Shown here in pieces: positions 24,445-32,215 of a DNA stretch of 50,923 nt; position 1 is the first letter of the stretch; each line of letters opens with the position of its first letter. Under the pieces are notes generated by a model. That model saw only the letters and a list, made by a program, of their open reading frames with translations. It was not told the DNA's origin and made no database searches. The stretch is from Oligoflexus sp. Its GTDB lineage: Bacteria > Bdellovibrionota_B > Oligoflexia > Oligoflexales > Oligoflexaceae. A program made the translations under genes and the position numbers. The stretch lies in the NCBI RefSeq assembly GCF_035712445.1, contig NZ_DASTAT010000008.1:1-50923 (forward strand), given 5' to 3'.

Positions 24445-26499
24445 TTATCGAATCACGGCCCCAGGGAATTGATACACCGTATGGCACTGCTCGCACTGGA
24501 AGTAATTCGGCTGGGCATGGCTGGGCGCGATCACTCGCGCGGCATCCCCGGCATGACAGCCGCGACAGTCGGTCGGCAGACCTTGATAGACACCCTGATT
24601 ATGGCAGGCCCTGCATTCGGTCACGCGATGCGCGCCGCGGAGCGGGAACCTTGTCAGGTTATGATCAAAGCGCGTCTGCTCCCAGAAATTCTGCGTGTGA
24701 CAGTCCTGGCAAGGCATCAGCTGACCATTATGCGGATCATCCTCATGATGGCACTGGCTGCATTCCTGGCTGGAACCCTGCAGTATCCTCTCATTCACAT
24801 GACAGGCCTTGCAGTCGAGCTGCAGATGCACGCCGGTCAGCAGGAAGTCCTTATGATACTCCGAGGCATTCTTCCAGCCGCTTTCGTTATGGCACTTCGT
24901 GCAGAGCGGACCGTTTGATCCCTTGTGAACATCCTTGTGACAGGTCTGGCAGTTGCGCTTCGGAATTTCGGGGAAGAGATATTTCCCTTTGAAATTCTTC
25001 GGCGGCGTCCTGAACTTCTCGTCAGTATCCTTGTGACATTCCGTACATTTCACCTGCTTATGCTTGCCCTTCAGTTCGAAGTCGGTTTCCTCGTGATCAA
25101 ATTCCTTCAGCTTCGGAAACTTCTCGGTCGTATGGCAGACGCCGCAGGGCTTGTTGTAGAACTTCGAGTGGAACATATCCTTATGTTCATTTATGTGGCA
25201 TTCCTCGCAGAACCCGCGGTTCGCCCCTTCGAACATGAACTTCCCGCCTTTGCGCGGCGGCTTGGTCGGCAGCGTAAGGTTGCTGGGCTTGTGGCATTCG
25301 CTGCACTGCTTGCCAATTTCCTCGTGCCGGCCGGTAAGTTTAAAACGTGTGATACTGTGATCAAACTCAGACAGTTTGGCAAAACTACTGGTAGTGTGAC
25401 AGCTTGCGCAGGATTTTTTCTGGAATTCGCTGTGGAACTGCTCCTTGTGAACGGTCTGATGGCAGTTGACACAGTATTTTTCATCTTTGCTTTCATCAAA
25501 GTCAAACTTGTGAGCCGTCTTGGGTGGCTTGGTTGGGAGTTTGTCTTTGGTCGGGACATGACACTTCTCGCAGTTTTTCTCGATCTTCGAATGCTTCCCA
25601 TCGATCTTGAAGTTGGTGATGTCATGCTGGAACGGAGTCCTCTGCGTGAAATTGGTCGTCGAGTGGCACTTGGCGCAGGACATATTGAAGAACTTCTCGT
25701 CAAACTGCTTCTTATGCACACTCGCGTGGCAGGTGACGCAGAAATCACGATCAGCATTCGGGAACTTGAAGACCTCGTTGCCGTCTTTGACATGACACTG
25801 CTTGCAGTTCGTCACCTTATGCTTGCCCGTCAGGGGGAAGCGCGTCTTATCATGGAACGAGCGATCGGATTGAATCTGACCCTGAAGACTCATGATCTTC
25901 CAGCCATCGGTCGTGTGGCACTTCTCGCAGGTTACGCCTTTGAACTTCTGATGAAAGGAAGCGGGATGCGGCGTCACGTGACAGGTCGCACAGCTCTTCT
26001 TCGGCAAATCGGGGAAGGCATAGCGTCGAAGATCGCCGTCCTTGCCCAGCACCTTATGCCCCTGCTCGCCTTTGAAGGTCTGCGGCGCTGTGGTCGGCCG
26101 GTGACATTCAAAGCACTTGTTTTCCTTGTGCTTGCCGGTTACGGGGAAGATGGTCTGGGTATTGTGATCAAAGCGCAGGGAATCCTTCCACTTGATATCG
26201 TTGTGGCAGGTATCGCACTTCAGAAGCGGGCCTTGCTTGACGCTCACTTCCTTGCCGTAACCATGGTAATCCGCATGGCAGGGGTAGCAATCCTTTCTCA
26301 AACCCGCCCATTGGAATGAGCCGGGGCCTTTGGCCAGCACAGCCGGGCTTTGCTTATGACAGTCCTGGCAGGCGATCCTATCGTGCTCGCCCCGCAGAGG
26401 AAAGCCCGTCACGCTATGGTCGAATTTCTTCTGCGCCTGCAGGGGAAGACCCCACAGAGCAGACAGAAAAACGAAAATCCATAAGGTCATTCCTCTCAT
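24445..26499 (-). CDS. 24-heme c-type cytochrome
   Basis: The exported protein of 684 residues has a Sec signal peptide (cleavage near LPLQAQ, about residue 23) and 24 CXXCH heme-binding motifs, counted by hand. They occur in a repeated pattern of about 60-70 residues, typified by FDH..T.F.L.GKH followed by C..CH and then H...F....C..CH. This is typical of cytochrome c3/doubled-CXXCH families that stack hemes into a wire. No lipobox is present. It is the last gene of the minus-strand electron-transfer operon. Its ATG (26499) overlaps the stop of the 9-heme gene (ATGA). It may be the terminal, extracellular or periplasm-spanning electron carrier; location is inference. Confidence 0.9.
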   Translation of the reverse strand: MRGMTLWIFVFLSALWGLPLQAQKKFDHSVTGFPLRGEHDRIACQDCHKQSPAVLAKGPGSFQWAGLRKDCYPCHADYHGYGKEVSVKQGPLLKCDTCHNDIKWKDSLRFDHNTQTIFPVTGKHKENKCFECHRPTTAPQTFKGEQGHKVLGKDGDLRRYAFPDLPKKSCATCHVTPHPASFHQKFKGVTCEKCHTTDGWKIMSLQGQIQSDRSFHDKTRFPLTGKHKVTNCKQCHVKDGNEVFKFPNADRDFCVTCHASVHKKQFDEKFFNMSCAKCHSTTNFTQRTPFQHDITNFKIDGKHSKIEKNCEKCHVPTKDKLPTKPPKTAHKFDFDESKDEKYCVNCHQTVHKEQFHSEFQKKSCASCHTTSSFAKLSEFDHSITRFKLTGRHEEIGKQCSECHKPSNLTLPTKPPRKGGKFMFEGANRGFCEECHINEHKDMFHSKFYNKPCGVCHTTEKFPKLKEFDHEETDFELKGKHKQVKCTECHKDTDEKFRTPPKNFKGKYLFPEIPKRNCQTCHKDVHKGSNGPLCTKCHNESGWKNASEYHKDFLLTGVHLQLDCKACHVNERILQGSSQECSQCHHEDDPHNGQLMPCQDCHTQNFWEQTRFDHNLTRFPLRGAHRVTECRACHNQGVYQGLPTDCRGCHAGDAARVIAPSHAQPNYFQCEQCHTVYQFPGAVIR

Positions 26500-27323
26500 A
26501 GAATTAACTTCCAGGTGTCTTGGCTGTGACAGACATCGCACTTGCCGTTACGGAAGCGCGGACTCAGACGATTCTGGTGATGATCCTGATGACAGGACAT
26601 GCACTGTTTGGTTTCAATCGGGAAATCATAGCGCACATCAGTCTTCGACCGTTTCACATGGCACTTTTCGCACTTGTGCTTGATATGGGCACCGAGCAGC
26701 GCATAGCCTGTTTCCTTCTGATGATCAAAGGGCTTGGCCGGCTTCCACTTTTCGGTGGTGTGGCAGAGGCTGCATTCATTCTGTTTGAACTTGCCCTTAT
26801 AGAAATGCACATCATCTTTCATGTGGCACTTGTTGCAGGAGTTCACCAGACCGGGATAGCTGATCTCGCCATTGCGGGCCGGCTTGCCTGTGCGCTTGGC
26901 CGTATGACACTTTTCGCAATCGGCTTTGACGTGAGCCCCATCCAGCTCAAAACCCGTCTTGCTGTGATCAAAGGTCTTGGGATTGATATAGGTCGCATCG
27001 AAATTCCGACCCTTGTGATCCTTGTGGCAGTCGATACAGGCTTTGTTATTCATGAGTCCATGGAAATGCTGCTTCGCGTCCACGTCCTTTTTGATTTCCT
27101 TATGGCAGTCCAAACAATTTTTGTTCGGAATACCACCCGCAGGCTCATGGCACTTCAGGCAATCATTGTGGGTATGTTCCAGTTTATCGTGACCCAAGAG
27201 CAAGGGACCCGGGGCCAGAAGCTGGTTGAGGAGGCCTTCAAATTTCATCTTGGCGGTATCCTGCGCCAAGGCCGGGGATCCACCCAGAAAAAGAAGGGCT
27301 ATGATGAGTCCGAGCTTTCTCAC
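26496..27323 (-). CDS. 9-heme c-type cytochrome
   Basis: The product is 275 residues, with a Sec signal peptide beginning VRKLGLIIALLFLGG and ending near PALAQ (about residue 22). Nine CXXCH motifs are visible. The heme pairs are spaced like those of the 24-heme neighbour, and blocks such as FDHSKTGFELDGAH and FDHQKETGYALLGAH recur, so the two genes are probably related. The GTG start at 27323 has GAGGAA upstream; the alternative ATG at this spot runs straight into a stop. One base separates it from the barrel gene stop, and it overlaps the 24-heme gene start. It is likely periplasmic and could fill or contact the barrel encoded upstream. Confidence 0.9.
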   Translation of the reverse strand: MRKLGLIIALLFLGGSPALAQDTAKMKFEGLLNQLLAPGPLLLGHDKLEHTHNDCLKCHEPAGGIPNKNCLDCHKEIKKDVDAKQHFHGLMNNKACIDCHKDHKGRNFDATYINPKTFDHSKTGFELDGAHVKADCEKCHTAKRTGKPARNGEISYPGLVNSCNKCHMKDDVHFYKGKFKQNECSLCHTTEKWKPAKPFDHQKETGYALLGAHIKHKCEKCHVKRSKTDVRYDFPIETKQCMSCHQDHHQNRLSPRFRNGKCDVCHSQDTWKLIL

Positions 27324-27324
27324 C

Positions 27325-28743
27325 TTACATTTCCTCGAATCGTGCCGGTCGGGTGCGCGGCGACGAAGCCGAGACACCAAACTTGTAACCGAACATGATA
27401 AAGAGCGCATTGGCTTTGACCTTGCTGTCGCTTTCCATTTCGTAACCGAGGGCGCCGCGGATATCATCGAGCACAAAGATACCGGCGTCCACCATCATGA
27501 TGCTGCGCTTGTTGGTGGTGCCATCGTCATAGGATTCATTGGACAGCGTATACGCAACACCCACGCTCAAAGTCTTGCCCCAATAATCATAGGCGATCTT
27601 GGTGAAATTGTCCTTGCTCAGAAAGTTCTGCCTTACGCCCAGCTGGAGCCGTGTGGAGCTTGTGTCACCCAGGACCTTGGGAAAAAGGAGGCCGGCGGCA
27701 TATTCGGTGCGGCTTTTGCCATCCGCAGTCCGGGTTCCGCGGTTGACGCTGGCGTCAATGCTGAGGCTCGGCGTCACGCGATAGCGGATATCAGCGTCGA
27801 TGGTCCGCACGGCGCTCGGGACCAGAACGTCCTGAATCACCTGCTTGATCAGATAGTCCTCGGTGGTGGTCTGGTTCACATAACCACCGGCGCGAAGCCT
27901 TTCCGTTTGATAATAGTAGGAAACATAACCGCGACGAAGGCTGGCCTTCGGAGAGAAATCGAACTGCACGAGGCTGCCGAGTCGATGCAGGCCACTGAAA
28001 GTGAAGAGGCCCTGCTGGTAATAATAGAGGTGATTCTGAGCATCGGTGATATCGTAGCTTGGCGCCTGCGCCACCGCGTTGGTCAGATAGCTGCTGTCCT
28101 CGGGGGTATCCTTGGTTTCATAGTTATAATAGGCCCCGAACTGCGTGGCTGGGATCTCCCGCGTATCCGGATCCACATAAAGCGGTGCGATCACAGCCTT
28201 CGCCCCCTGGCCTCCGAATAAACCATAGCGGCTCGCCTTGCTGGTCCGATAGCCGAACTCGACGCCATCGTTGGCCACGATATTAGCTTCCGGCAGGTTG
28301 AAGCGCCCCACGGTGAAATACGTTCGATTGCGTTCCCATGGTCTTTGGTAGGCCGCAAGCCGCAGCTCGCGTCTTTCGTAGTTGGAAAGGAGAAGGTTTT
28401 CGCGTTCCAGCTTGCCAAAGCCATCACGCTTGTCGCGGAAGTCGAAGAGTATGCGATCTTCGGAATCGTTCAGATCCTCGGCGGTGGCCCGAAGCTGCAG
28501 GTTGATCACCTGCTCGTCGTTATTGGTTTCGCCTGCAGTTTGGCCCAGAAAAGAGCCCTGGAACTCGACCTGACGCGAGTAATGGCCAATGCGCGCATCA
28601 CCTTTGAAGTCCACTGCCCATGCCTTGGGCATGGTGCCTTCGATAACAAGCGCGAGGACCCCAAATATAATTCCTGCGTTAGCGAAAACCTTGCGGTTCC
28701 GCGCGATCGGCAGCTGACTGTTGACAGTTATGAGCAAGTGCAA
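27325..28743 (-). CDS. Outer-membrane beta-barrel of a porin-cytochrome type conduit
   Basis: The product is up to 472 residues. A signal peptide core (GIIFGVLALVIEG, cleavage near PKAWA, about residue 43) is followed by long stretches of alternating polar/aromatic residues (YYNYETKDT, LYYYQQGLFTF, YVSYYYQTERLRAGGYV) and a C-terminal aromatic strand (ALFIMFGYKFG), as in outer-membrane barrels. It is sandwiched between multiheme cytochrome genes like MtrB/PioB or Geobacter porin-cytochrome barrels; identity to those families is inference. The start is unclear. The frame opens with TTG (28743) after a stop, and no ATG precedes the signal core, so the coding start or an upstream frameshift should be checked. 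A Shine-Dalgarno-pairing hairpin lies just upstream. Confidence 0.75.
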   Translation of the reverse strand: MHLLITVNSQLPIARNRKVFANAGIIFGVLALVIEGTMPKAWAVDFKGDARIGHYSRQVEFQGSFLGQTAGETNNDEQVINLQLRATAEDLNDSEDRILFDFRDKRDGFGKLERENLLLSNYERRELRLAAYQRPWERNRTYFTVGRFNLPEANIVANDGVEFGYRTSKASRYGLFGGQGAKAVIAPLYVDPDTREIPATQFGAYYNYETKDTPEDSSYLTNAVAQAPSYDITDAQNHLYYYQQGLFTFSGLHRLGSLVQFDFSPKASLRRGYVSYYYQTERLRAGGYVNQTTTEDYLIKQVIQDVLVPSAVRTIDADIRYRVTPSLSIDASVNRGTRTADGKSRTEYAAGLLFPKVLGDTSSTRLQLGVRQNFLSKDNFTKIAYDYWGKTLSVGVAYTLSNESYDDGTTNKRSIMMVDAGIFVLDDIRGALGYEMESDSKVKANALFIMFGYKFGVSASSPRTRPARFEEM

Positions 28744-28750
28744 TTCTCAT

Positions 28751-28775
28751 TGGAGGAAGTCTATTATTTCCTCCA
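28751..28775 (-). promoter_or_regulatory. Hairpin that pairs a strong Shine-Dalgarno sequence in the barrel leader
   Basis: An 8-bp perfect inverted repeat (TGGAGGAA/TTCCTCCA, 28751-28758 and 28768-28775) is separated by 9 nt. On the minus-strand mRNA the 5' arm is UGGAGGAA, a strong ribosome-binding sequence, and the 3' arm is its complement. An AUG follows immediately (28750), opening only a 23-codon frame. Confidence 0.5.
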
Positions 28776-28833
28776 GTGTAGCACAGCTCAGAATGGTGAG
28801 GGTGGAAACCAAACGTGAAAAATTTTGCTCGGT

Positions 28834-29274
28834 TTATTTGTTGACATCCCACTGCGTTCCGAATCTGTGGCAACCCGCGCAATCGCCGCGCAGCTGCCCA
28901 TTGCCATGAGCCGCAGGTTTGCTGAATTTCTGCATCTCACCCGGCAGACTATGGCAGCCAAGGCAGGCTGGAGGCGTGGGGCTATGCGAATAGGATTTGG
29001 GCGACCAGCTCGGCCCCGTGGCCAGATACTGATGACATTCAGAACATTCACGACCAAAGCCGTGAGCCACGACAGTCAGATCCTTCGTGGCCGGCAGGCG
29101 TTTATACTCATGGCAAGCCGCGCAGGGATCGGTGAAACGCGCATGATCGGCCGCTGGCGTTGCGAACTTCGGATTCTCGACCTTCGGCTGTTTCACGCCG
29201 CATTGCGAAAGTAAAAGACTCACGAAGAGCCCTGAAAAACAGGCCAATACCACGTGCAGCAGTTTCTTGTTCAT
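28834..29274 (-). CDS. Tetraheme c-type cytochrome, predicted lipoprotein
   Basis: The product is 146 residues. The signal peptide ends in LLLSQC, which suggests lipidation at Cys25, although the lipobox is not ideal. Four CXXCH motifs follow: CAACH, CSECH, CLGCH and CAGCH. It is probably anchored in the periplasmic face of a membrane, where it could carry electrons from the membrane cytochrome b/flavoprotein pair to the periplasmic and outer-membrane cytochromes encoded next. The ATG at 29274 follows the stop of the flavoprotein gene by one base, so the two are probably co-translated. A 90-bp gap separates it from the barrel gene. Confidence 0.88.
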   Translation of the reverse strand: MNKKLLHVVLACFSGLFVSLLLSQCGVKQPKVENPKFATPAADHARFTDPCAACHEYKRLPATKDLTVVAHGFGRECSECHQYLATGPSWSPKSYSHSPTPPACLGCHSLPGEMQKFSKPAAHGNGQLRGDCAGCHRFGTQWDVNK

Positions 29275-29275
29275 G

Positions 29276-30631
29276 TCATGAACTCGCTTTCACGGCTTCA
29301 CCGTATTTGGTGTCGATCATGATGCCAAGACTTTTCAGGAAGGCGAAAGGCAGAATCGCGCCGGCGAAGACGAAGAGATAATCGTTCTGCAGACGCAGCA
29401 TCTGCCCGTCCATTTTCACCATAAGATGATCAGCATGAATCTGCTCCACAGTGGTGTTGTAGCAGATCTTGACCATGCCTTTGCGTTCATAATCTTTGAT
29501 GATGTTCTGGTTTTCCTCGTTACAACGGTCGAACGTGGGACCGCGCACAAGCAGGAAGACCTTATTGCGAAGGCCCGGCTTGCAAAGGTATTGCGCGGCT
29601 TCCACACCGGCGTTACCACCACCGACCACGGCGATCCATTTCTGCTGATACTGATCCGGATCCAAAAGGTTATAGGTGACCTTGGTCATGTCCTCGTTGG
29701 GCAGATTCAGCTTCCGCGGCGTTCCGCGCACGCCCATGCCCAGGATGACTTTCTTCGCGGTCATGGGCCCCTTGGACGTCTCGACGTGGAAGACATCGCC
29801 TTGTTTCTGCAGGTTGATAAAGCGGCAGTCCTCGATCATGTTGAGGTTACTCTGCTTTTTCAAATGCGTCCAAAGGCTGAGGAGTTCCTCTTTCGAAACC
29901 TTGTTCTTATTGAATTTGAACTGACCGACCAGCGGAAAATCCAAAGGATGGGACATGACGACTTTTTGTTTTGGGAAGTTATAGATCGTTCCCCCGAACT
30001 TGGCCTGCTCGATGCAAATATATTTGACCTTGGCCTCCGCGCACGCAAGCGAGGCGGCAAGACCTGCAGGACCGCAGCCGACGATCAGGACATCAAACTG
30101 CGCGCCGCCTCCGCCGCTCAAAGTTTTGGAGGCATGCAGGGCTGCGAGTTTGCCTTGTTTTACGGCATTCCGAATCAGACCCATGCCGCCCAGCTCGCCG
30201 GCTATGTAAAGACCGGGAACGTTGGTTTGGAAATTGGCATCGATGCGGGGAAGCTCCATGCCGCGCGTCTTGGTCCCGAAGACCAATTGAATGGCATCAT
30301 AAGGACAGGCCACCTGGCAGGCCCCATGACCCACGCAGGCCGTAGGCTCCACCAGGACCGCACGGTGATTGATGAGCTTGATGATCTCGCCTTCAGGACA
30401 GGCCGCAACGCAGGCCCCGCAACCGCCGCACAGAGTCGGGTCGATTTCAGGGTGCAAGCTCGCGGGCTCATTCATTTTTTTCGCGACGGCATCATCCCAT
30501 TTCTTCTTGGCTTCTTTATGATGCTTATCACGCTGGCGCATGCCCCAAACCGCGAGGCCGACCATGAATGCAATTCCTAGCAACCACGTAGATTGCGATA
30601 GGAAGATGTAAATCTTCATAAGCATTGGCAT
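29276..30631 (-). CDS. Membrane-anchored ferredoxin-flavoprotein NAD(P)H oxidoreductase
   Basis: The product is about 451 residues. An N-terminal transmembrane helix (about 10-30) is followed by a basic stretch, so the rest should be cytoplasmic. A double-cluster ferredoxin region follows: CGGCGACVAACP (about 68-79) and CVGHGACQVACP (about 99-110), where the second cluster has His in place of the second Cys. FAD motif VGCGPAG (about 184-190) and NAD(P) motif VVGGGNAG (about 320) belong to a thioredoxin-reductase/YpdA-like fold. The motif NVPGLYIAGELGGMGLI, normally near the C-terminus in that fold, instead lies before the FAD motif (about 137-153). Expected role: NAD(P)H oxidation and electron delivery to the cytochrome b encoded upstream. 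The start may be GTG 30634 or ATG 30619 instead. Confidence 0.85.
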   Translation of the reverse strand: MPMLMKIYIFLSQSTWLLGIAFMVGLAVWGMRQRDKHHKEAKKKWDDAVAKKMNEPASLHPEIDPTLCGGCGACVAACPEGEIIKLINHRAVLVEPTACVGHGACQVACPYDAIQLVFGTKTRGMELPRIDANFQTNVPGLYIAGELGGMGLIRNAVKQGKLAALHASKTLSGGGGAQFDVLIVGCGPAGLAASLACAEAKVKYICIEQAKFGGTIYNFPKQKVVMSHPLDFPLVGQFKFNKNKVSKEELLSLWTHLKKQSNLNMIEDCRFINLQKQGDVFHVETSKGPMTAKKVILGMGVRGTPRKLNLPNEDMTKVTYNLLDPDQYQQKWIAVVGGGNAGVEAAQYLCKPGLRNKVFLLVRGPTFDRCNEENQNIIKDYERKGMVKICYNTTVEQIHADHLMVKMDGQMLRLQNDYLFVFAGAILPFAFLKSLGIMIDTKYGEAVKASS

Positions 30632-30657
30632 CACTCGATAAAAAATTACAGCATGCT

Positions 30658-30671
30658 ATCGGCTGGCCGAT
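30658..30671 (-). promoter_or_regulatory. Inverted repeat in the cytochrome b / flavoprotein gap
   Basis: ATCGGC-TG-GCCGAT (6-bp arms, 2-nt centre) lies 27 bp before the flavoprotein start in an 84-bp gap. It could be an operator or an RNA stem; no promoter pair was recognised. Confidence 0.3.
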
Positions 30672-30715
30672 GCTGACACTTAAGCTAAATGAAAAAAACA
30701 AACAATTACGAGCAC

Positions 30716-31570
30716 TTAAACCTTGAATATGAGCGAGGAGGCGATGTGGATGACGGCCACGATATACATCCATACTGCGAACGGGGAATGGAATGTGCGC
30801 CAGTATCCAAAGAGGATTTGGTAGAAATGCATGGACAAAAGACGACGCCGCAGAAGAGCCCATTCACGAAGTTTGACCTTGAAGGGACGCCCCTCCTGCC
30901 AGGGCGTGGGCGGGAGCGTGGTCATCATACGCACTTCACCGGAAATGGACTTCACTAAAAATCCCATGAGCCCGAGTCTTTGCAGTTCTGGTCCCTGAAC
31001 CCCGCCGGCCATCGCAAAGGCATGCGCCTTGGCCATAATCATCGCCTGGGCCGGAATGCGATTGCCATTGCCCTTCTGATACTGATCGAAGGCTTTTTCC
31101 AGGGCATCTATTTGATTTTTCAGAACGGGCTTGGCCTGAAGCAGCTGCATATAGAAATACCGGCCCACGATTCCGCTCAGGAACGAAACCACCATGCTCC
31201 AGAAGCTGATGCTCACAAGACCGCGCACCTTGAAATCGCAGTGGAAAAGAATAAAGGTGGGACCGAGCATCCCAAAGAATATGTGCCAGTTGAGCCAACC
31301 CTGAAGGCTCCCCCAGGACTGCATTGCATGCAGGCGTTTGCGAAGAATATAAAGATTCGTCAAGGCCATGATGCAGAATCCAAGCCACCCGAGGGCATAG
31401 CTCAGCGGTTTTCCAGGCAAAGGTGATAAAGCTTTGCAATGCCCCAGCCACTTGCAGGCGGCAAGACTAATATAACTCGGGCCGCTGTAGAGCTTATGCA
31501 ATACAGCGTATTCGTAGAACATAAAGCCGGTGATCAGGAGCCACAGGTAAACCAAGGGGCGCAGTTTCAT
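30716..31570 (-). CDS. Cytochrome b-like integral membrane protein
   Basis: The product is 284 residues with about five hydrophobic segments: about 6-22, 55-77, 90-112, 119-140 and 262-284. Histidines sit within or at the ends of these helices (LNWHIFFG, FILFHCDF, SMHFYQILFG, RTFHSP, VAVIHIASSLIF). This is the pattern expected for two b-type hemes in ferric-reductase-like or cytochrome b proteins. No CXXCH is present. It is the first gene of the minus-strand electron-transfer operon, 84 bp upstream of the ferredoxin-flavoprotein. It would move electrons across the cytoplasmic membrane to the periplasmic cytochromes, or exchange them with quinone. The exact family was not identified. It is divergent from the Cys-rich protein gene, with 107 bp between. 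Confidence 0.75.
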   Translation of the reverse strand: MKLRPLVYLWLLITGFMFYEYAVLHKLYSGPSYISLAACKWLGHCKALSPLPGKPLSYALGWLGFCIMALTNLYILRKRLHAMQSWGSLQGWLNWHIFFGMLGPTFILFHCDFKVRGLVSISFWSMVVSFLSGIVGRYFYMQLLQAKPVLKNQIDALEKAFDQYQKGNGNRIPAQAMIMAKAHAFAMAGGVQGPELQRLGLMGFLVKSISGEVRMMTTLPPTPWQEGRPFKVKLREWALLRRRLLSMHFYQILFGYWRTFHSPFAVWMYIVAVIHIASSLIFKV

Positions 31571-31677
31571 GCTCGGAATTCTCCAGTCCCTTCATGTTAG
31601 CACAGACACTTGCTCTTGAAAAAGACGGCCCGGCTGCCGATACGAAGCCAAGCGGATCCCTCGTGATGGAGCCATTT

Positions 31678-32103
31678 ATGAAAACTTTTCTCATCACTCT
31701 AAGTCTTGGCCTCATATCCACCGGCCTTCACGCCTATGGACCCTGCGACGAGGATGTCCAGAAATTGTGCACAGGTGAATTCCATCAGGAAACCGAGCGC
31801 ACCTGCCTTCACAAGAAAGTCGAACAGCTCAGCGCCGAATGTAAAGCCTTCGTGAAGAGTAAAGAGGACAGCTGGAAGAAGATCATGACCAGCTGGGATA
31901 AGGTAAAAGTCGCCTGTCAAAAAGAGATCGACAAGGAATGCGCCGATGTCAAAGTCAAAGCCGGCGAGCCCAAAGCCGACGAGCCTGTCAAGGCTTTGCA
32001 GGTCTGTCTTATGATGGTGAGCGAAAATCTAGGCGGCGACTGCAAGAAGGATATGAATCGCCACATCAAGGAATTCCAACCAAACATTCGGGAAATCCCC
32101 TGA
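31678..32103 (+). CDS. Small secreted cysteine-rich protein
   Basis: The product is 141 residues. The signal peptide of about 19 residues starts MKTFLITLSLG and ends LHA. The mature part begins YGPCDEDVQKLC and has further paired cysteines (CLHKK, ECKAF, CQKEIDKEC, QVCLMM, DCKKD). The spacing resembles the Cys-rich GLG1-type repeat, in two copies, and would give several disulfides. No CXXCH heme motif is present. The ATG at 31678 has GGAG 7 nt upstream; longer in-frame starts lack one and would bury the signal peptide. It is divergent from the electron-transfer operon, so the two may share a regulatory region. The function is unknown. Confidence 0.75.
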   Translation: MKTFLITLSLGLISTGLHAYGPCDEDVQKLCTGEFHQETERTCLHKKVEQLSAECKAFVKSKEDSWKKIMTSWDKVKVACQKEIDKECADVKVKAGEPKADEPVKALQVCLMMVSENLGGDCKKDMNRHIKEFQPNIREIP

Positions 32104-32116
32104 CCCTTGAATGGAC

Positions 32117-32141
32117 GCGGCTTTAAAAATCCTGAAGCCGC
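32117..32141 (+). terminator. Hairpin after the Cys-rich gene, weak terminator
   Basis: GCGGCTT/AAGCCGC (32117-32123 with 32135-32141) has an 11-nt loop, 13 bp after the stop. The T-run after it is very short. Confidence 0.4.
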
Positions 32142-32215
32142 TTCACAAAAGCCCCACCTTGACAGCGCTGGCGTCTTTGCCCATGATCCCCTGAACAATT
32201 CACAAGGAGATCAGG

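Noticed and set aside
24925..26319. 464-codon open frame on the plus strand
   Set aside because: It is antisense to the 24-heme cytochrome. The apparent membrane-like composition comes from complementing Lys/His/Cys codons.
24445..27323. Periodic repeats suggesting a CRISPR array or satellite
   Set aside because: The periodicity is at protein level (CXXCH modules) and the DNA repeats are imperfect; they are coding sequence of two cytochromes.
28679..28882. 67-codon minus-strand frame overlapping the barrel gene leader
   Set aside because: From its ATG at 28750 only 23 codons remain; no protein-like features. It may matter only as a possible leader peptide, which is described in a finding.
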